A stretch of 64,000 bases of DNA, taken from positions 806,001 through 870,000 of the forward strand of contig NZ_SHKO01000001.1 in the NCBI RefSeq assembly GCF_004217095.1, read 5' to 3'. Below, in pieces: positions 1 to 8,821 of this stretch; the first letter of the stretch is position 1, and each line of letters opens with the position of its first letter. The notes beneath the pieces were generated by a model. That model had not been told where the DNA came from. It ran no database searches and saw only the letters and a program-made list of their open reading frames with translations. Both the position numbers and the translations under genes were made by a program. This DNA comes from Advenella incenata (GTDB taxonomy: Bacteria; Pseudomonadota; Gammaproteobacteria; Burkholderiales; Burkholderiaceae_B).

Positions 1-183
1 CAGCGCGGTGTGTTGTGCGATATCGGTCGCACGCATATGCCGTGCCTGATTGACGGCAACCAGCACGCGCCAGTCGTCGCGCGATATGCCCAACCGGCTT
101 TCATAAACCGTGGCTACCGAATGGCTGACCACGTCGGCCAACTGCGAAAATTGGTAGGGCAAAAAAGCATTCAAATCAATCAT
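1..183 (-). CDS. MarR-family transcriptional regulator, N-terminal part (gene runs off the left edge)
   Basis: Reading the minus strand from an ATG at 183 gives an open frame to the window edge. It begins MIDLNAFLPYQFSQLADVVS and continues with a segment containing the motif GISRDDWRVL and then RATDIAQHTAL. This is the usual start of MarR proteins: a dimerisation helix followed by the first helices of the winged helix-turn-helix. Only about 61 residues are visible, so the recognition helix and wing lie outside the window. The gene is divergent from the VOC enzyme at 555, the common arrangement in which a MarR repressor controls a neighbouring catabolic or detoxification gene. The ligand is unknown. 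The family call is fairly secure, the target is inferred. Confidence 0.8.
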   Translation of the reverse strand, partial: MIDLNAFLPYQFSQLADVVSHSVATVYESRLGISRDDWRVLVAVNQARHMRATDIAQHTAL

Positions 184-554
184 GGAAAGCTCGTTTAATA
201 TTCATTTGGTAACGTATGATACTTTATTTTTATAGCCTTACTTGGCTGGATAAAAAATAGAATAAGGTTAAACCACATAAAAAATAAAGGGTTGATGAAT
301 TTATTAGTTGACGCGGAAAAGCAAATACTATTTAATAGTAACGTTGGTTACCATTATCGATGACCTGCGAAACACAAACTTTGCATCATAAACGTTGCAC
401 CAGAACTTGCGCACCGTGGCCTGTGCATAGGGCGCATGACCCATGGTCGGTTCGCACTGCAAAGCGTCGCGCAGGCGCTTGGGGCGACTGTGTTTTTGCG
501 ATCCGCTGCTCAAGCGCAATATTTCATTCAGCATATCAGACAAAAAGGGTAGAC
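184..554. other. Divergent intergenic region between marR and VOC gene
   Basis: The left half (184-360) is AT-rich and promoter-like. The right half (360-554) is GC-rich but carries no convincing gene. The first ATG with sensible family alignment for the downstream gene is at 555, preceded by an AAGGG ribosome binding site at 545-549. A palindrome at 326-340 is listed separately. Confidence 0.5.
326..340. promoter_or_regulatory. Candidate MarR operator palindrome
   Basis: TACTAT-TTA-ATAGTA is a perfect inverted repeat with 6-bp arms and a 3-bp centre, in the AT-rich half of the divergent region. MarR dimers typically bind palindromes of 15-20 bp of this kind. The assignment to the adjacent regulator is by position only. 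Confidence 0.4.
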
Positions 555-1091
555 ATGGACATTCAAAAAATTCATCACGTAGCCTATCGCTGCAAAGACG
601 CGAAGGAAACTGTTCTCTGGTACAAGGAAAATCTGGGGATGGATTTCGTGCTTGCCATTGCCGAGGACCGCGTGCCTTCGACCAAGGCCAATGATCCCTA
701 CATGCATGTTTTCATTGACGCCGGCCAGGGCAATATATTGGCGTTCTTTGAACTGCCTAATTCACCAGAAATGGGCTTTGATGCAAATACGCCAGACTGG
801 GTTCAGCATATCGCGTTCGAAGTGCCCAGTGTGCAGGTGCTGGAGCGCACCAAAGAAAAGTTGCAGGCCAAAGGCATTGAAGTTGTGGGCATTACCAATC
901 ATGTTCTGTTCAAGTCCATTTATTTCCGGGACCCCAACGGACATCGTGTCGAACTGGCCGCGCCCACGGCCACGCCGGAAATGAACCGCAAGCTGGATGA
1001 GGTCAAGTGGGATATGCTGGAAGAATGGAGCAAGACCCGGCGTGCGCCCAAACACGCAGCATGGCTGCATGAAGAAGAGTTCCAGGCGTAA
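555..1091 (+). CDS. VOC-superfamily (glyoxalase/extradiol dioxygenase-fold) enzyme
   Basis: A 178-residue protein with the vicinal-oxygen-chelate fold. The N-terminal IHHVAYRCKD strand supplies His8. A second module supplies His85 (VQHIAFEV), and the C-terminal RDPNGHRVELAAP supplies Glu133, together a plausible His-His-Glu metal site. Length and motif order resemble small glyoxalase-like or extradiol-dioxygenase-like proteins of aromatic catabolism. The substrate cannot be read from sequence. The start at 555 is chosen over an upstream in-frame ATG at 360 because the fold begins there and AAGGG lies 5 bp upstream. The gene is divergent from a MarR gene, which probably controls it. Confidence 0.8.
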   Translation: MDIQKIHHVAYRCKDAKETVLWYKENLGMDFVLAIAEDRVPSTKANDPYMHVFIDAGQGNILAFFELPNSPEMGFDANTPDWVQHIAFEVPSVQVLERTKEKLQAKGIEVVGITNHVLFKSIYFRDPNGHRVELAAPTATPEMNRKLDEVKWDMLEEWSKTRRAPKHAAWLHEEEFQA

Positions 1092-1142
1092 CAATGGTTG
1101 CGTGCCCTGCAGAATGGGGCGAATTAATCAGGCCGGTCCAAC

Positions 1143-1183
1143 AGATGCAGATCGCCCACGGTGGCGGTCTGCATCTTTGTTAT
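1143..1183 (+). terminator. Rho-independent terminator after VOC gene
   Basis: Arms AGATGCAGATCGCC (1143-1156) and GGCGGTCTGCATCT (1163-1176) pair over 14 bp with one G-T, closing a 6-base loop. A T-rich tail TTGTTATT follows. It lies 52 bp after the VOC stop and before the convergent NlpC/P60 gene. Confidence 0.75.
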
Positions 1184-1255
1184 TGTGTGTATGCGCTGTC
1201 AAACGGTCCCGTGTGATGGGGACGCATGCCGAAGCCTGCGGCATTGCCCTGCAGA

Positions 1256-1753
1256 TCATTGAAATGCCGTTCGTGCGTCCAGGAAACGTTCGGCGAAATA
1301 GCGGCTGTCCAGTGAATCGACGCGGACCTTGCCATTGTTGCGGCTGGATGGAGCGTGGACAAATTCGTTGTTGCCGATATAAATGCCCATATGCGAATAG
1401 GGCTTGTAGGTATTGAAAAAGACGAAGTCGCCTTTTTTGAGTTCTGATCGGGAAATCGGCTTGGTCAATTTGGCGATCATTGCGGTGTTATGCGGAAAGC
1501 GGAAATCCGCGGACTCCTGAAATACGTAGCGCACAAACCCGCTGCAGTCCATTCCGTCGGGGGTCATGCCACCGTAGCGGTAGGGTGTGCCGGTCAGGGT
1601 CAGCGCCCGTTCGAGCACCGGATCGCGGTAGGCAGCGTCAAGCGCAGGCGTTGAAAAGGAGGCGGGTACCTCGGCCACCGGGCCACGGCTTGCGCAGCCT
1701 GCCAGCAGACAGCCTGTCAACACCGCTGCAATGGAAATATGGAAACGTAGCAT
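1256..1753 (-). CDS. NlpC/P60 (C40) cell-wall peptidase lipoprotein
   Basis: A 165-residue protein with a lipoprotein signal peptide: a hydrophobic segment ends in the lipobox LAGC with Cys20. The rest is an NlpC/P60 domain. The nucleophile is Cys70 in PDGMDCSGFVRYVF, the catalytic His is His121 in SHMGIYIG, and the third polar residue is probably His133 in EFVHAPSS. Family members cleave D-Glu-meso-DAP bonds in peptidoglycan stem peptides, here from the periplasmic face of a membrane. It resembles the short Spr/MepS-type enzymes. It stands alone between a terminator and the Old Yellow Enzyme gene, with about 120 bp upstream for its own promoter. Confidence 0.88.
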   Translation of the reverse strand: MLRFHISIAAVLTGCLLAGCASRGPVAEVPASFSTPALDAAYRDPVLERALTLTGTPYRYGGMTPDGMDCSGFVRYVFQESADFRFPHNTAMIAKLTKPISRSELKKGDFVFFNTYKPYSHMGIYIGNNEFVHAPSSRNNGKVRVDSLDSRYFAERFLDARTAFQ

Positions 1754-1878
1754 AGCTTACCCGACGCGAAAAAACTCTGGGTACCAGTATCGCAATTTCG
1801 TCGCGGCGGGAAAAGCATTTTGCCTGTTTTTTAAGAAAAATATAAAAAATTAATCATAAAAACAACAGGTTAATAAGA

Positions 1879-2988
1879 TTAGCTGATGTTGTTTGTGAAG
1901 AGTGTTTTTAATCTTGAGGGCTGGCTGCGCCAGAACTGGGGCGAGGCATCAATCTGTGCACCCAGTTCGGCCGCGGCATGCCAGGGCCAGCGCGCGTCAT
2001 AAAGCATGCCGCGGGCAACGCCGACCAGATCTGCCTGGCCCGAAGCGACCACTGACTCGGCCATTTTGGGGTCGGTAATCAGGCCGACGCCAATGACCGG
2101 CACATCGACGGCATTTTTGATTGCCTGCGCAAATGGCAACTGATAGCCCGGTTCGTTTTTGATCTGTTGCGCCTGCGACAGGCCGCCTGAGGAGACATGA
2201 ATGAATGCCGCGCCACGCTCTTTGAGCGCCTGGCTCAGACGGATACTTTGCTGCACGTCCCATCCGCCATCGACCCAGTCACTGGCTGAAATCCGCACAC
2301 CCACCGGCACCTTGCCGGACACTTCTGCATAGACGGCCTGGAACACTTCCAGCACAAAGCGCATGCGGTTCTCCAGGGAGCCACCATAATTGTCCTGGCG
2401 CTGATTTGACAGGGGCGACAGAAACTCATGCAGCAGATAGCCATGCGCGCCATGCAGCTCGATGGCGTCAATACCCAGGTCTATGCTGCGACGGGCCGCC
2501 TGCACGAAGGCATTGATAATACGCGTGCGCCCGGCCTGGTCCAGCTCCTGAGGGGCCCGATCCTTGGGATCAAAAGGCACGGGCGACGGGGCATAGGTTT
2601 GCCAGCCGCCTTCTTCCAGGGACAGCTGGCCACCGCCAAACCAGGGCTGGCGGCATGAGGCCTTGCGTCCGGCGTGCGCCAGTTGAATGGCAACGGGCGT
2701 ATCGGAAAAGCTGCGGATATCGCGCAGGGTGCGCGCGATTGCTTCCTGGGTGACATCGTCCCACAGTCCCACATCTGTCGGCGAGATGCGGCCCGCCGGT
2801 TCGACGCCTGTAGCCTCGATGAACACCAGCGCTGCGCCGGACACAGCCAGCGAGCCCAGGTGCATCAGATGCCAGGGTTGCATACAGCCGTCTATGGCGG
2901 AATATTGACACATGGGGGGAACAATAATGCGGTTTTTAAGCTGCAGGCTGCCCAGGTTGAAGGGACTGAACAGGATCGAATCGGTCAT
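1879..2988 (-). CDS. NADH:flavin oxidoreductase, Old Yellow Enzyme family (YqjM/XenA-like)
   Basis: A 369-residue FMN-dependent TIM-barrel ene-reductase. Cys27 in VPPMCQYSA is the residue typical of the YqjM/XenA (thermophilic-like) class, where it tunes the flavin. The substrate-binding pair is seen in IELHGAHGYLLHEFLSP (His179 and His182), followed by SNQRQDNYGGSLENR, a family signature. Such enzymes reduce activated C=C bonds of enones, maleimides or nitro-compounds with NAD(P)H. The gene is transcribed alone, divergent from the RpiR regulator. The physiological substrate is unknown. Confidence 0.9.
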   Translation of the reverse strand: MTDSILFSPFNLGSLQLKNRIIVPPMCQYSAIDGCMQPWHLMHLGSLAVSGAALVFIEATGVEPAGRISPTDVGLWDDVTQEAIARTLRDIRSFSDTPVAIQLAHAGRKASCRQPWFGGGQLSLEEGGWQTYAPSPVPFDPKDRAPQELDQAGRTRIINAFVQAARRSIDLGIDAIELHGAHGYLLHEFLSPLSNQRQDNYGGSLENRMRFVLEVFQAVYAEVSGKVPVGVRISASDWVDGGWDVQQSIRLSQALKERGAAFIHVSSGGLSQAQQIKNEPGYQLPFAQAIKNAVDVPVIGVGLITDPKMAESVVASGQADLVGVARGMLYDARWPWHAAAELGAQIDASPQFWRSQPSRLKTLFTNNIS

Positions 2989-3331
2989 GGCGTCTTCACA
3001 CTTTAGAAATTATCGGGAGAGGAGTATGGGCGCCGGCAAGCCTTTGTCAGCGCTATGTTCTGTTTTTACCATACCGGCCAACGGTGACCGGTATATGACC
3101 ATGATGATGAAATGATGGCGCATATTTGCCCGCCGAAAAATGGGTTCATGAACAAGGCCGGCAGGGCCACACTGCGGTTCATATTGCTTGGCACAGCAAA
3201 ACTGCCGAAAAAAATGGTATAAAGCAGCATAAAATGTAATTATATTTTCATAAAAGATGAAAATAGTAAGTTTACTTACATCGTTATAGGTGCTGTTTTC
3301 TCCATCCGGACTCTCCTTACCTTCTGTCATC
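2989..3331. promoter_or_regulatory. Divergent control region between OYE gene and rpiR, with two inverted repeats
   Basis: The AT-rich part upstream of rpiR carries ATTTTCAT-AAAAG-ATGAAAAT (3244-3264), perfect 8-bp arms. Immediately after comes GTAAG-TTTA-CTTAC (3266-3279). RpiR-type regulators of the MurR/HexR group bind palindromes in their own promoter region, so both are candidate operators. No gene is apparent in this stretch. Confidence 0.45.
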
Positions 3332-4201
3332 ATGATTGAAACCGATTTTACACGGGCGCTGGCCAAACGGCTGCCAGAGCTGACCAAACCCCAGCGGCTG
3401 CTTGGCGCCTATGTGCTTGAACATCCGTTTAAGGTCGCCATCATGTCGATCGACGAGTTTGCCCAGGCTGCAGGTGTGTCCAGCGCCAGCGCCAACCGTT
3501 TTGCGCGGGCGCTGGGCTACCCGGGGTATGCCCAGTTTCGGCAAAACATTATCAAGGGCTTCGAAGGCGTACTGGAATCGGTCAATCGCCTGAAAAAAGA
3601 ACAGTCGTACCCGGCCACCAATCAGGAAATCATGGCCAATGTTCTGGTGGAGGGGCAGCGCAACCTGGAGAAGACCCGCCTGAATTTAAGCGCAGAGACC
3701 TGTGACAAGGCGGTCGACATGATTCTGGCCGCCCGCCGAATTTTCATACTGGGCCTGGGCTCCAGCGGCTATTTGTCGGGGCTGCTGGAGCGGCGCCTGT
3801 TTTCGCACAACGATATGGTGGTCAGCCTGGCCGGCCCTGGTGGGGTGACCTATGCGGCTCGCAGGCTGGCGCTGGTCGATAAGAACGACCTGGTCATCGC
3901 CCTCACTTTCCCCCGGTATCTGGCCGACACGGTCAGGATCGTGCAAAAAGCGCATGGCCGCGGCGCCAAGGTACTTGGGCTGACCGACAAGGCCACTTCG
4001 CCAATCGTGCCAGCCTGTGACTGCATTCTGTATACCTCCAGCGACAGCGTCTATGGTACCAATAGCGACCCGGTGGCACTGTCCCTGATCGACGCGCTGA
4101 TGGCCGCCCTGGACTATCGCTCACCCTTTTCAGTTGCAATTGCCACCGAAGTGGCAGAAACCATCACCCCCTGGCTTATTCACGGAGAAACCTCGGCATG
4201 A
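3332..4201 (+). CDS. RpiR/MurR-family transcriptional regulator (HTH plus SIS domain)
   Basis: A protein of 289 residues from the ATG at 3332; an in-frame start at 3290 is possible. The N-terminal 75 residues form the RpiR helix-turn-helix (SIDEFAQAAGVSSASANRFARALGYPGYAQFR). The C-terminal half is a SIS sugar-phosphate-isomerase-like sensor domain (FILGLGSSGYLSGLLERRL, then VIALTFPRYLADTVRIV). The gene overlaps iaaA by 4 bp (ATGA), so it is the first gene of the peptide-salvage operon and presumably controls it. RpiR regulators usually sense phosphosugars, so control of a glutathione/peptide locus is noteworthy. The effector is unknown. Confidence 0.88.
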   Translation: MIETDFTRALAKRLPELTKPQRLLGAYVLEHPFKVAIMSIDEFAQAAGVSSASANRFARALGYPGYAQFRQNIIKGFEGVLESVNRLKKEQSYPATNQEIMANVLVEGQRNLEKTRLNLSAETCDKAVDMILAARRIFILGLGSSGYLSGLLERRLFSHNDMVVSLAGPGGVTYAARRLALVDKNDLVIALTFPRYLADTVRIVQKAHGRGAKVLGLTDKATSPIVPACDCILYTSSDSVYGTNSDPVALSLIDALMAALDYRSPFSVAIATEVAETITPWLIHGETSA

Positions 4202-5172
4202 CAACTGCCATTATCGCCATTCATGGCGGGGCCGGCGCCCTGTCTCGCGAAACCATTACACCGCAACAGCAAGCGGCTTACGAGACGGCATTGAACGACA
4301 TTCTGGCGCAAAGCGGCGCCTTGCTGGACAAGGGCGGCTCGGCACTGGATGCCGTGACGCTGGCCGTGCGCCTGCTGGAGGATTGCCCATTATTCAATGC
4401 CGGCCATGGCTCTGTATTTACCAGTGCCGCGACCCATGAAATGGATGCCGCCATCATGGACGGCGCCACGCTTGGCTGCGGTTCGGTTGCATCGATCTCA
4501 ACCGTGCGCAATCCAGTACTGGCAGCAAGAGCCGTAATGGAAACCAGCGAGCACGTTTTCTTTTGCGGCAAACCGGCCGAAGCGCTGGCGGCGGCCGCCG
4601 GGCTCGATATGGTCGAGCCCGATTATTTCAGCACTGCCTTGCGCCGCGAGCAACTTGATCGGGTCCGCGCAACCGGCGCTGCCAGCTTTGTACTGGATCA
4701 CGATGCCGTGGCGCAGGTGCAACCCGGTCATGCGGCCGCGCCGCTGGATGAGGACAGCAAACTGGGTACCGTCGGCGCGGTGGCGCTGGACCAGGCCGGC
4801 AATCTGGCTGCAGCCACTTCAACCGGCGGCATGACTAACAAGCAGCCCGGCAGGGTTGGCGACTCGCCCATTATTGGCGCCGGGTGCTATGCCAGCAACC
4901 AAAGTTGTGCGGTTTCCAGCACCGGGACCGGTGAAATGTTTATTCGCAGTGTCGCCGCGTATGACGTGGCTGCACAAATGCAATACGCAGGCCGCACGCT
5001 GGCGCAGGCGGCCGATAACGTGGTGTTCGACAAGCTGCCGGCTATCGGTGGCGTGGGCGGACTGATTGCCATCGACGCGCAGGGCAATGTGGCGCTGCCG
5101 TTCAATTCCGAAGGCATGTATCGGGGTTACCGGCGCATCGGACAGGATCCGGTTGTCGGTATTTATCGTTAG
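4198..5172 (+). CDS. iaaA: Isoaspartyl peptidase / L-asparaginase (Ntn-hydrolase, plant type)
   Basis: A 324-residue N-terminal-nucleophile hydrolase. The precursor autocleaves before the nucleophilic Thr191 in SKLGTVGAVALD, giving alpha and beta subunits. Other family marks are AIHGGAGAL near the N terminus, NAGHGSVFT around residue 70 and STGGMTNKQPGRVGDSPIIG after the nucleophile. It hydrolyses beta-aspartyl dipeptides and L-asparagine in the cytoplasm. It sits directly before gsiABCD, the same order as iaaA-gsiABCD in Escherichia coli, which supports a role in using imported isopeptides. It is translationally coupled to the RpiR gene. Confidence 0.93.
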   Translation: MTTAIIAIHGGAGALSRETITPQQQAAYETALNDILAQSGALLDKGGSALDAVTLAVRLLEDCPLFNAGHGSVFTSAATHEMDAAIMDGATLGCGSVASISTVRNPVLAARAVMETSEHVFFCGKPAEALAAAAGLDMVEPDYFSTALRREQLDRVRATGAASFVLDHDAVAQVQPGHAAAPLDEDSKLGTVGAVALDQAGNLAAATSTGGMTNKQPGRVGDSPIIGAGCYASNQSCAVSSTGTGEMFIRSVAAYDVAAQMQYAGRTLAQAADNVVFDKLPAIGGVGGLIAIDAQGNVALPFNSEGMYRGYRRIGQDPVVGIYR

Positions 5173-5217
5173 CCCGATGCCTGCGCGGCACCGTGAGCGG
5201 TATGGAGAAAACAGTAA

Positions 5218-7134
5218 GTGAATACAAATGTGATTAATGCAAACGCCGACAAGGCGCCAATGAATGGCACCGGAGAACTCGCACCGGGCAACGTCCTGGA
5301 CGTGCGCAATCTGAGTGTCAGTTTTGTCGGATCAGAAAGAACCGTGCAGGCGGTTCAGGATTTGTCCTTTACGGTGGGTCAGGGTGAAACACTGGCCATC
5401 GTGGGCGAATCGGGCTCGGGAAAATCGGTAACCTCGCTCTCGCTCATGCGCCTGGTCGAACACGGTGGCGGTCGCATCGTCAACGGGCAAATGTTCTTTC
5501 GCCGGCGCCAGGGACAGGTGGTGGATCTGGCCCGGTTGCCCGGCGCACAACTGCGCGCCATTCGCGGAGCCGATATGGCCATGATTTTTCAGGAGCCCAT
5601 GACCTCGCTGAACCCGGTGTTTTCGGTGGGCGAGCAGATTGCAGAATCCATCCGCCTGCATCAGGGGCATAGCCAGCAGCAAGCCATGGCAGAAGCCTTG
5701 CGCATGCTCGATCAGGTGCGTATTCCTGAAGCGCGTGCCGTACTGGCGCGGTTTCCGCATCAGTTATCCGGCGGTATGCGCCAGCGTGTCATGATTGCGA
5801 TGGCACTGGCCTGTAAACCGGCTTTGCTGATTGCCGATGAGCCCACGACGGCGCTGGATGTGACCATCCAGGCGCAGATTCTGCAACTGATCCGCGAACT
5901 GCAGAAAGAAATGAACATGGGCGTGATCTTCATTACGCACGATATGGGCGTGGTGGCCGAAGTGGCCGATCGCGTGCTTGTCATGTTCAAGGGCAACAAG
6001 GTCGAACAAAACAGCGCCCAGGCAATATTCCACAATCCACAACATCCCTATACCAAAGCGTTGCTGTCGGCCGTGCCGCGGCTGGGCTCCATGAACGGTA
6101 CGTCGTTGCCTGCTCATTTTGACTTGCTGTCGCTGCAACAGGCAGGTGCCGATGAAGCTGTCACCCCGCACGAGCCGGTGGTGCTGACGCCGGATCGCCA
6201 GGCTGGCCCGATCCTGCAGGTCAAGGATCTGGTAACGCGGTTCGATGTGACCAGCGGCATTTTCAATCGCGTTGTCAGGCGTGTGCATGCGGTCGAAAAA
6301 GTCAGTTTCGATCTGTATCCGGCAGAAACACTGGCCCTTGTTGGGGAATCTGGTTGCGGCAAGTCCACGACCGGTCGCTCCCTGCTGCGCTTGATCGAAG
6401 CGCACTCGGGACAGATCCTGTTCCAGGGGCGCGACATCAGCAAGCTCAATACACAGGATATGCAGGCAGTCCGCCGCGATATCCAGTTTATCTTTCAGGA
6501 TCCGTACGCTTCGCTGGATCCGCGCCAGACCGTGGGTTATTCCATTATGGAGCCGCTGCTGATCCATCGCGTGGCCAGCGGACGCGAGGCATTGGCCCGT
6601 GTCGAATGGCTGCTTGAAAAAGTCGGCCTGCCGCCGGCGATGGCGCAGCGCTACCCGCACGAATTTTCCGGAGGCCAGCGCCAGCGCATCTGTATTGCAC
6701 GAGCATTGGCGCTCAATCCCAAAGTGGTGATTGCAGACGAATCGGTATCGGCGCTGGATGTCTCGATCCAGGCGCAGATTGTCAACTTGCTGATGGATCT
6801 GCAAAAAGAATTTGGTATTTCATATTTGTTTATTTCACATGACATGGCGGTGGTGGAACGCATCAGTCATCGCGTGGCGGTGATGTACCTCGGGCAGGTG
6901 GTTGAGCTGGGGTCGCGTCGTGAAATATTCGAAAACCCCCAGCATCCGTATACGCAAAAACTCATGGCTGCTGTTCCCATCGCTGATCCGGCGCGGCGCC
7001 ACAAACTGGCCACCCTGATGGCCGGAGAGATTCCCAGCCCGGTGCGCGCTGTCGGCGATGAGCCGGTGGTAATGCCATTGGAGCAGGTGGGGGCGGATCA
7101 TTTTGTTGCCCGTCATCAGATAGGTATTTACTGA
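5218..7134 (+). CDS. gsiA: Glutathione/peptide ABC transporter, double ATP-binding protein GsiA
   Basis: A 638-residue cytoplasmic ATPase containing two fused OppD/OppF-type nucleotide-binding domains. The first has Walker A GESGSGKS and signature LSGGMRQR; the second has GESGCGKST and FSGGQRQR. Each is followed by the C-terminal oligopeptide-transporter extension with the QHPYT motif. Fusion of both ATPases in one chain is characteristic of GsiA. The start is GTG at 5218 behind GGAGAAAA. It energises import of glutathione or similar gamma-glutamyl peptides through GsiC and GsiD. Gene order iaaA-gsiA-gsiB-gsiC-gsiD matches the known locus. Confidence 0.93.
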   Translation: MNTNVINANADKAPMNGTGELAPGNVLDVRNLSVSFVGSERTVQAVQDLSFTVGQGETLAIVGESGSGKSVTSLSLMRLVEHGGGRIVNGQMFFRRRQGQVVDLARLPGAQLRAIRGADMAMIFQEPMTSLNPVFSVGEQIAESIRLHQGHSQQQAMAEALRMLDQVRIPEARAVLARFPHQLSGGMRQRVMIAMALACKPALLIADEPTTALDVTIQAQILQLIRELQKEMNMGVIFITHDMGVVAEVADRVLVMFKGNKVEQNSAQAIFHNPQHPYTKALLSAVPRLGSMNGTSLPAHFDLLSLQQAGADEAVTPHEPVVLTPDRQAGPILQVKDLVTRFDVTSGIFNRVVRRVHAVEKVSFDLYPAETLALVGESGCGKSTTGRSLLRLIEAHSGQILFQGRDISKLNTQDMQAVRRDIQFIFQDPYASLDPRQTVGYSIMEPLLIHRVASGREALARVEWLLEKVGLPPAMAQRYPHEFSGGQRQRICIARALALNPKVVIADESVSALDVSIQAQIVNLLMDLQKEFGISYLFISHDMAVVERISHRVAVMYLGQVVELGSRREIFENPQHPYTQKLMAAVPIADPARRHKLATLMAGEIPSPVRAVGDEPVVMPLEQVGADHFVARHQIGIY

Positions 7135-7192
7135 TTTTTATTTCGTTTAGTCAAACGGCGTTTAACCATTTATCCTTCGCAGGGAGATTTTC

Positions 7193-8743
7193 ATGAAGCC
7201 TATTTATCTTCGCAGAGCACTGCTGGCCCCGGCCATGATGGCGTGCCTGGCCTTTTCGCACACCGCACTGGCGGCCAAAGATGTCACGGTCGCGGTTCCT
7301 TACGGTTTTGATTCACTCGATCCCTATAACACCAATTCGACACAGTCGCAGGCCGTTGGCAAGGGCTGGTACGAAGGGCTGTTCATGTTCGATCTGGATT
7401 TCAAAATTCATCCGCTGCTGGCTACCGGTTACGAGGTCAGTGAAGACGGGCTCACGTATACATTCAAGCTGCGCCAGGGCGTCAAGTTCCATGATGGCAC
7501 CGACTTCAATGCAGAAGCGGTCAAGGTCAATTTTGAGCGCGTATTGAACCGCGACAATGCTCTGGGTCGCTACAACCAGTTCAAGGGTATTGCAAAAATC
7601 GACGTGATTGATCCGGCTACCGTGAAGATCACGCTCAAAGAACCGTTCTCTGCGTTCATCAACAATCTGACGCACCCCTCGGCCATGATGATCTCTCCGA
7701 CCGCCCTGAAAAAATACGGCAAGGATATCAACCTGCATCCTACCGGCACCGGACAGTACATGTTCGCTGAATGGAATCCTGGCCAGAATGTGAAAATGAA
7801 AAAATTCGACGGTTATTGGGACAAGGAACATCTGGCCAAAGTCGATTCCATCAATTTCCGTGTGGTGACCGACAACAATACGCGCGCCGCGGTCATGCAG
7901 ACCGGCGAGGCTCAGTTTACCTACCCGATTCCCTATGAGCAGGCGGCCATCCTGAAAAAAAATGACAAGCTTGATTTGCTTGCAGAGCCGTCCATTATTG
8001 CGCGTTATATCGCCATGAATAATCTGGTCAAGCCTTTCGATAATCCGAAAGTGCGCGAAGCCATGAACTATGCGATCAATAAAGAAGCCCTGAACAAGGT
8101 TGTATTTAACGGTTACGCGCGCGTTGCCGAGGGTGTGGTCCCGGGCAAGGTCGAGTTTTCGCAAAAAATGAAACCCTGGCCCTATGACCCGAAAAAAGCC
8201 CGCGAACTGCTGGCTGAAGCCGGTTACCCGCAGGGATTTGAAACCACGCTGTGGAGCGCCTATAACGATGGTACGTCGGTGAAGGCCATCCAGTTCATTC
8301 AGCAGCAACTGCGCCAGGTTGGTGTCAAGGTGTCCGTAGAAGCGCTGGAAGCGGGACAGCGCGTTCAGCGGGTTGAATCGGTACAGAAACCTGAAGACGC
8401 CAAGGTGCGCATGTATTACATCGGCTGGTCCGCCTCTACGGGCGAGGCCAACTGGGCGCTGAGCCCCTTGCTGGCGGGCGATTCATGGCCGCCCACCTTC
8501 GGCAACTTCTCTTATTATAAGAATGCCCAGGTCGACAAGGATCTGGCCGATGCCTTGAAAACCACCGATAAAACTGCGAAAACCAAGTTCTACAAAGATG
8601 CACAGGAACAGATCTATAAGGATGCGCCCTGGATCTTCCTGAATACGGCCGATACCGTAGCGGCCCGCAGCAAAAAGCTTGATGGTTTTCATGTGATGCC
8701 TGACGCTTCCTACTACTTCAGGGATGTCAGCCTGAAGGACTGA
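7193..8743 (+). CDS. gsiB: Periplasmic glutathione/peptide-binding protein GsiB (SBP family 5)
   Basis: A 516-residue extracellular solute-binding protein of family 5 (DppA/OppA type). A signal peptide ends near residue 27 (AFSHTALAAKDVTV). The mature protein shows typical motifs: YEVSEDGLTYTFKLRQGVKFHDG, the VKVNFERVL region, and KPFDNPKVREAMNYAIN. It captures the peptide in the periplasm and delivers it to GsiC/GsiD. GGGAGATTT precedes the ATG. It is followed by a strong hairpin before gsiC, which would favour higher expression of the binding protein than of the permeases. Exact specificity (glutathione or dipeptide) is inferred from synteny. Confidence 0.92.
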   Translation: MKPIYLRRALLAPAMMACLAFSHTALAAKDVTVAVPYGFDSLDPYNTNSTQSQAVGKGWYEGLFMFDLDFKIHPLLATGYEVSEDGLTYTFKLRQGVKFHDGTDFNAEAVKVNFERVLNRDNALGRYNQFKGIAKIDVIDPATVKITLKEPFSAFINNLTHPSAMMISPTALKKYGKDINLHPTGTGQYMFAEWNPGQNVKMKKFDGYWDKEHLAKVDSINFRVVTDNNTRAAVMQTGEAQFTYPIPYEQAAILKKNDKLDLLAEPSIIARYIAMNNLVKPFDNPKVREAMNYAINKEALNKVVFNGYARVAEGVVPGKVEFSQKMKPWPYDPKKARELLAEAGYPQGFETTLWSAYNDGTSVKAIQFIQQQLRQVGVKVSVEALEAGQRVQRVESVQKPEDAKVRMYYIGWSASTGEANWALSPLLAGDSWPPTFGNFSYYKNAQVDKDLADALKTTDKTAKTKFYKDAQEQIYKDAPWIFLNTADTVAARSKKLDGFHVMPDASYYFRDVSLKD

Positions 8744-8761
8744 TTCGGTCCTGCTTCGCTG

Positions 8762-8777
8762 TTCAATTGCAATTGAA
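8762..8777. repeat. 16-bp perfect palindrome in gsiB-gsiC spacer
   Basis: TTCAATTG followed at once by its reverse complement CAATTGAA. It lies 19 bp after the gsiB stop, just before a larger hairpin. It could be a protein-binding site or part of an RNA processing/stability element. Confidence 0.5.
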
Positions 8778-8781
8778 ATAT

Positions 8782-8805
8782 CCGCGACACCCTGGGGTGT
8801 CGCGG
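8782..8805 (+). terminator. Strong intra-operon hairpin between gsiB and gsiC
   Basis: CCGCGACACCC (8782-8792) and GGGTGTCGCGG (8795-8805) are perfectly complementary with a 2-base centre, so the real stem is about 10 bp with a 4-base loop. There is no T-run, so it is more likely an mRNA-stabilising or attenuating stem-loop than a full terminator. It ends directly before the gsiC start and could also mask translation. Confidence 0.6.
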
Positions 8806-8821
8806 CCCAATGGATTCAAAA

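Noticed and set aside
328-543. Leftward 71-residue frame upstream of the VOC gene
   Set aside because: No ribosome binding site, no recognisable family, and it runs against the divergent promoter region; probably chance in GC-rich DNA.
5764-6804. Long (346-codon) leftward frame opposite gsiA
   Set aside because: Antisense shadow of a GC-rich gene; the forward frame has clear ABC ATPase motifs.
7313-8308. Long leftward frame opposite gsiB
   Set aside because: Antisense shadow; the forward strand encodes a full family-5 binding protein.
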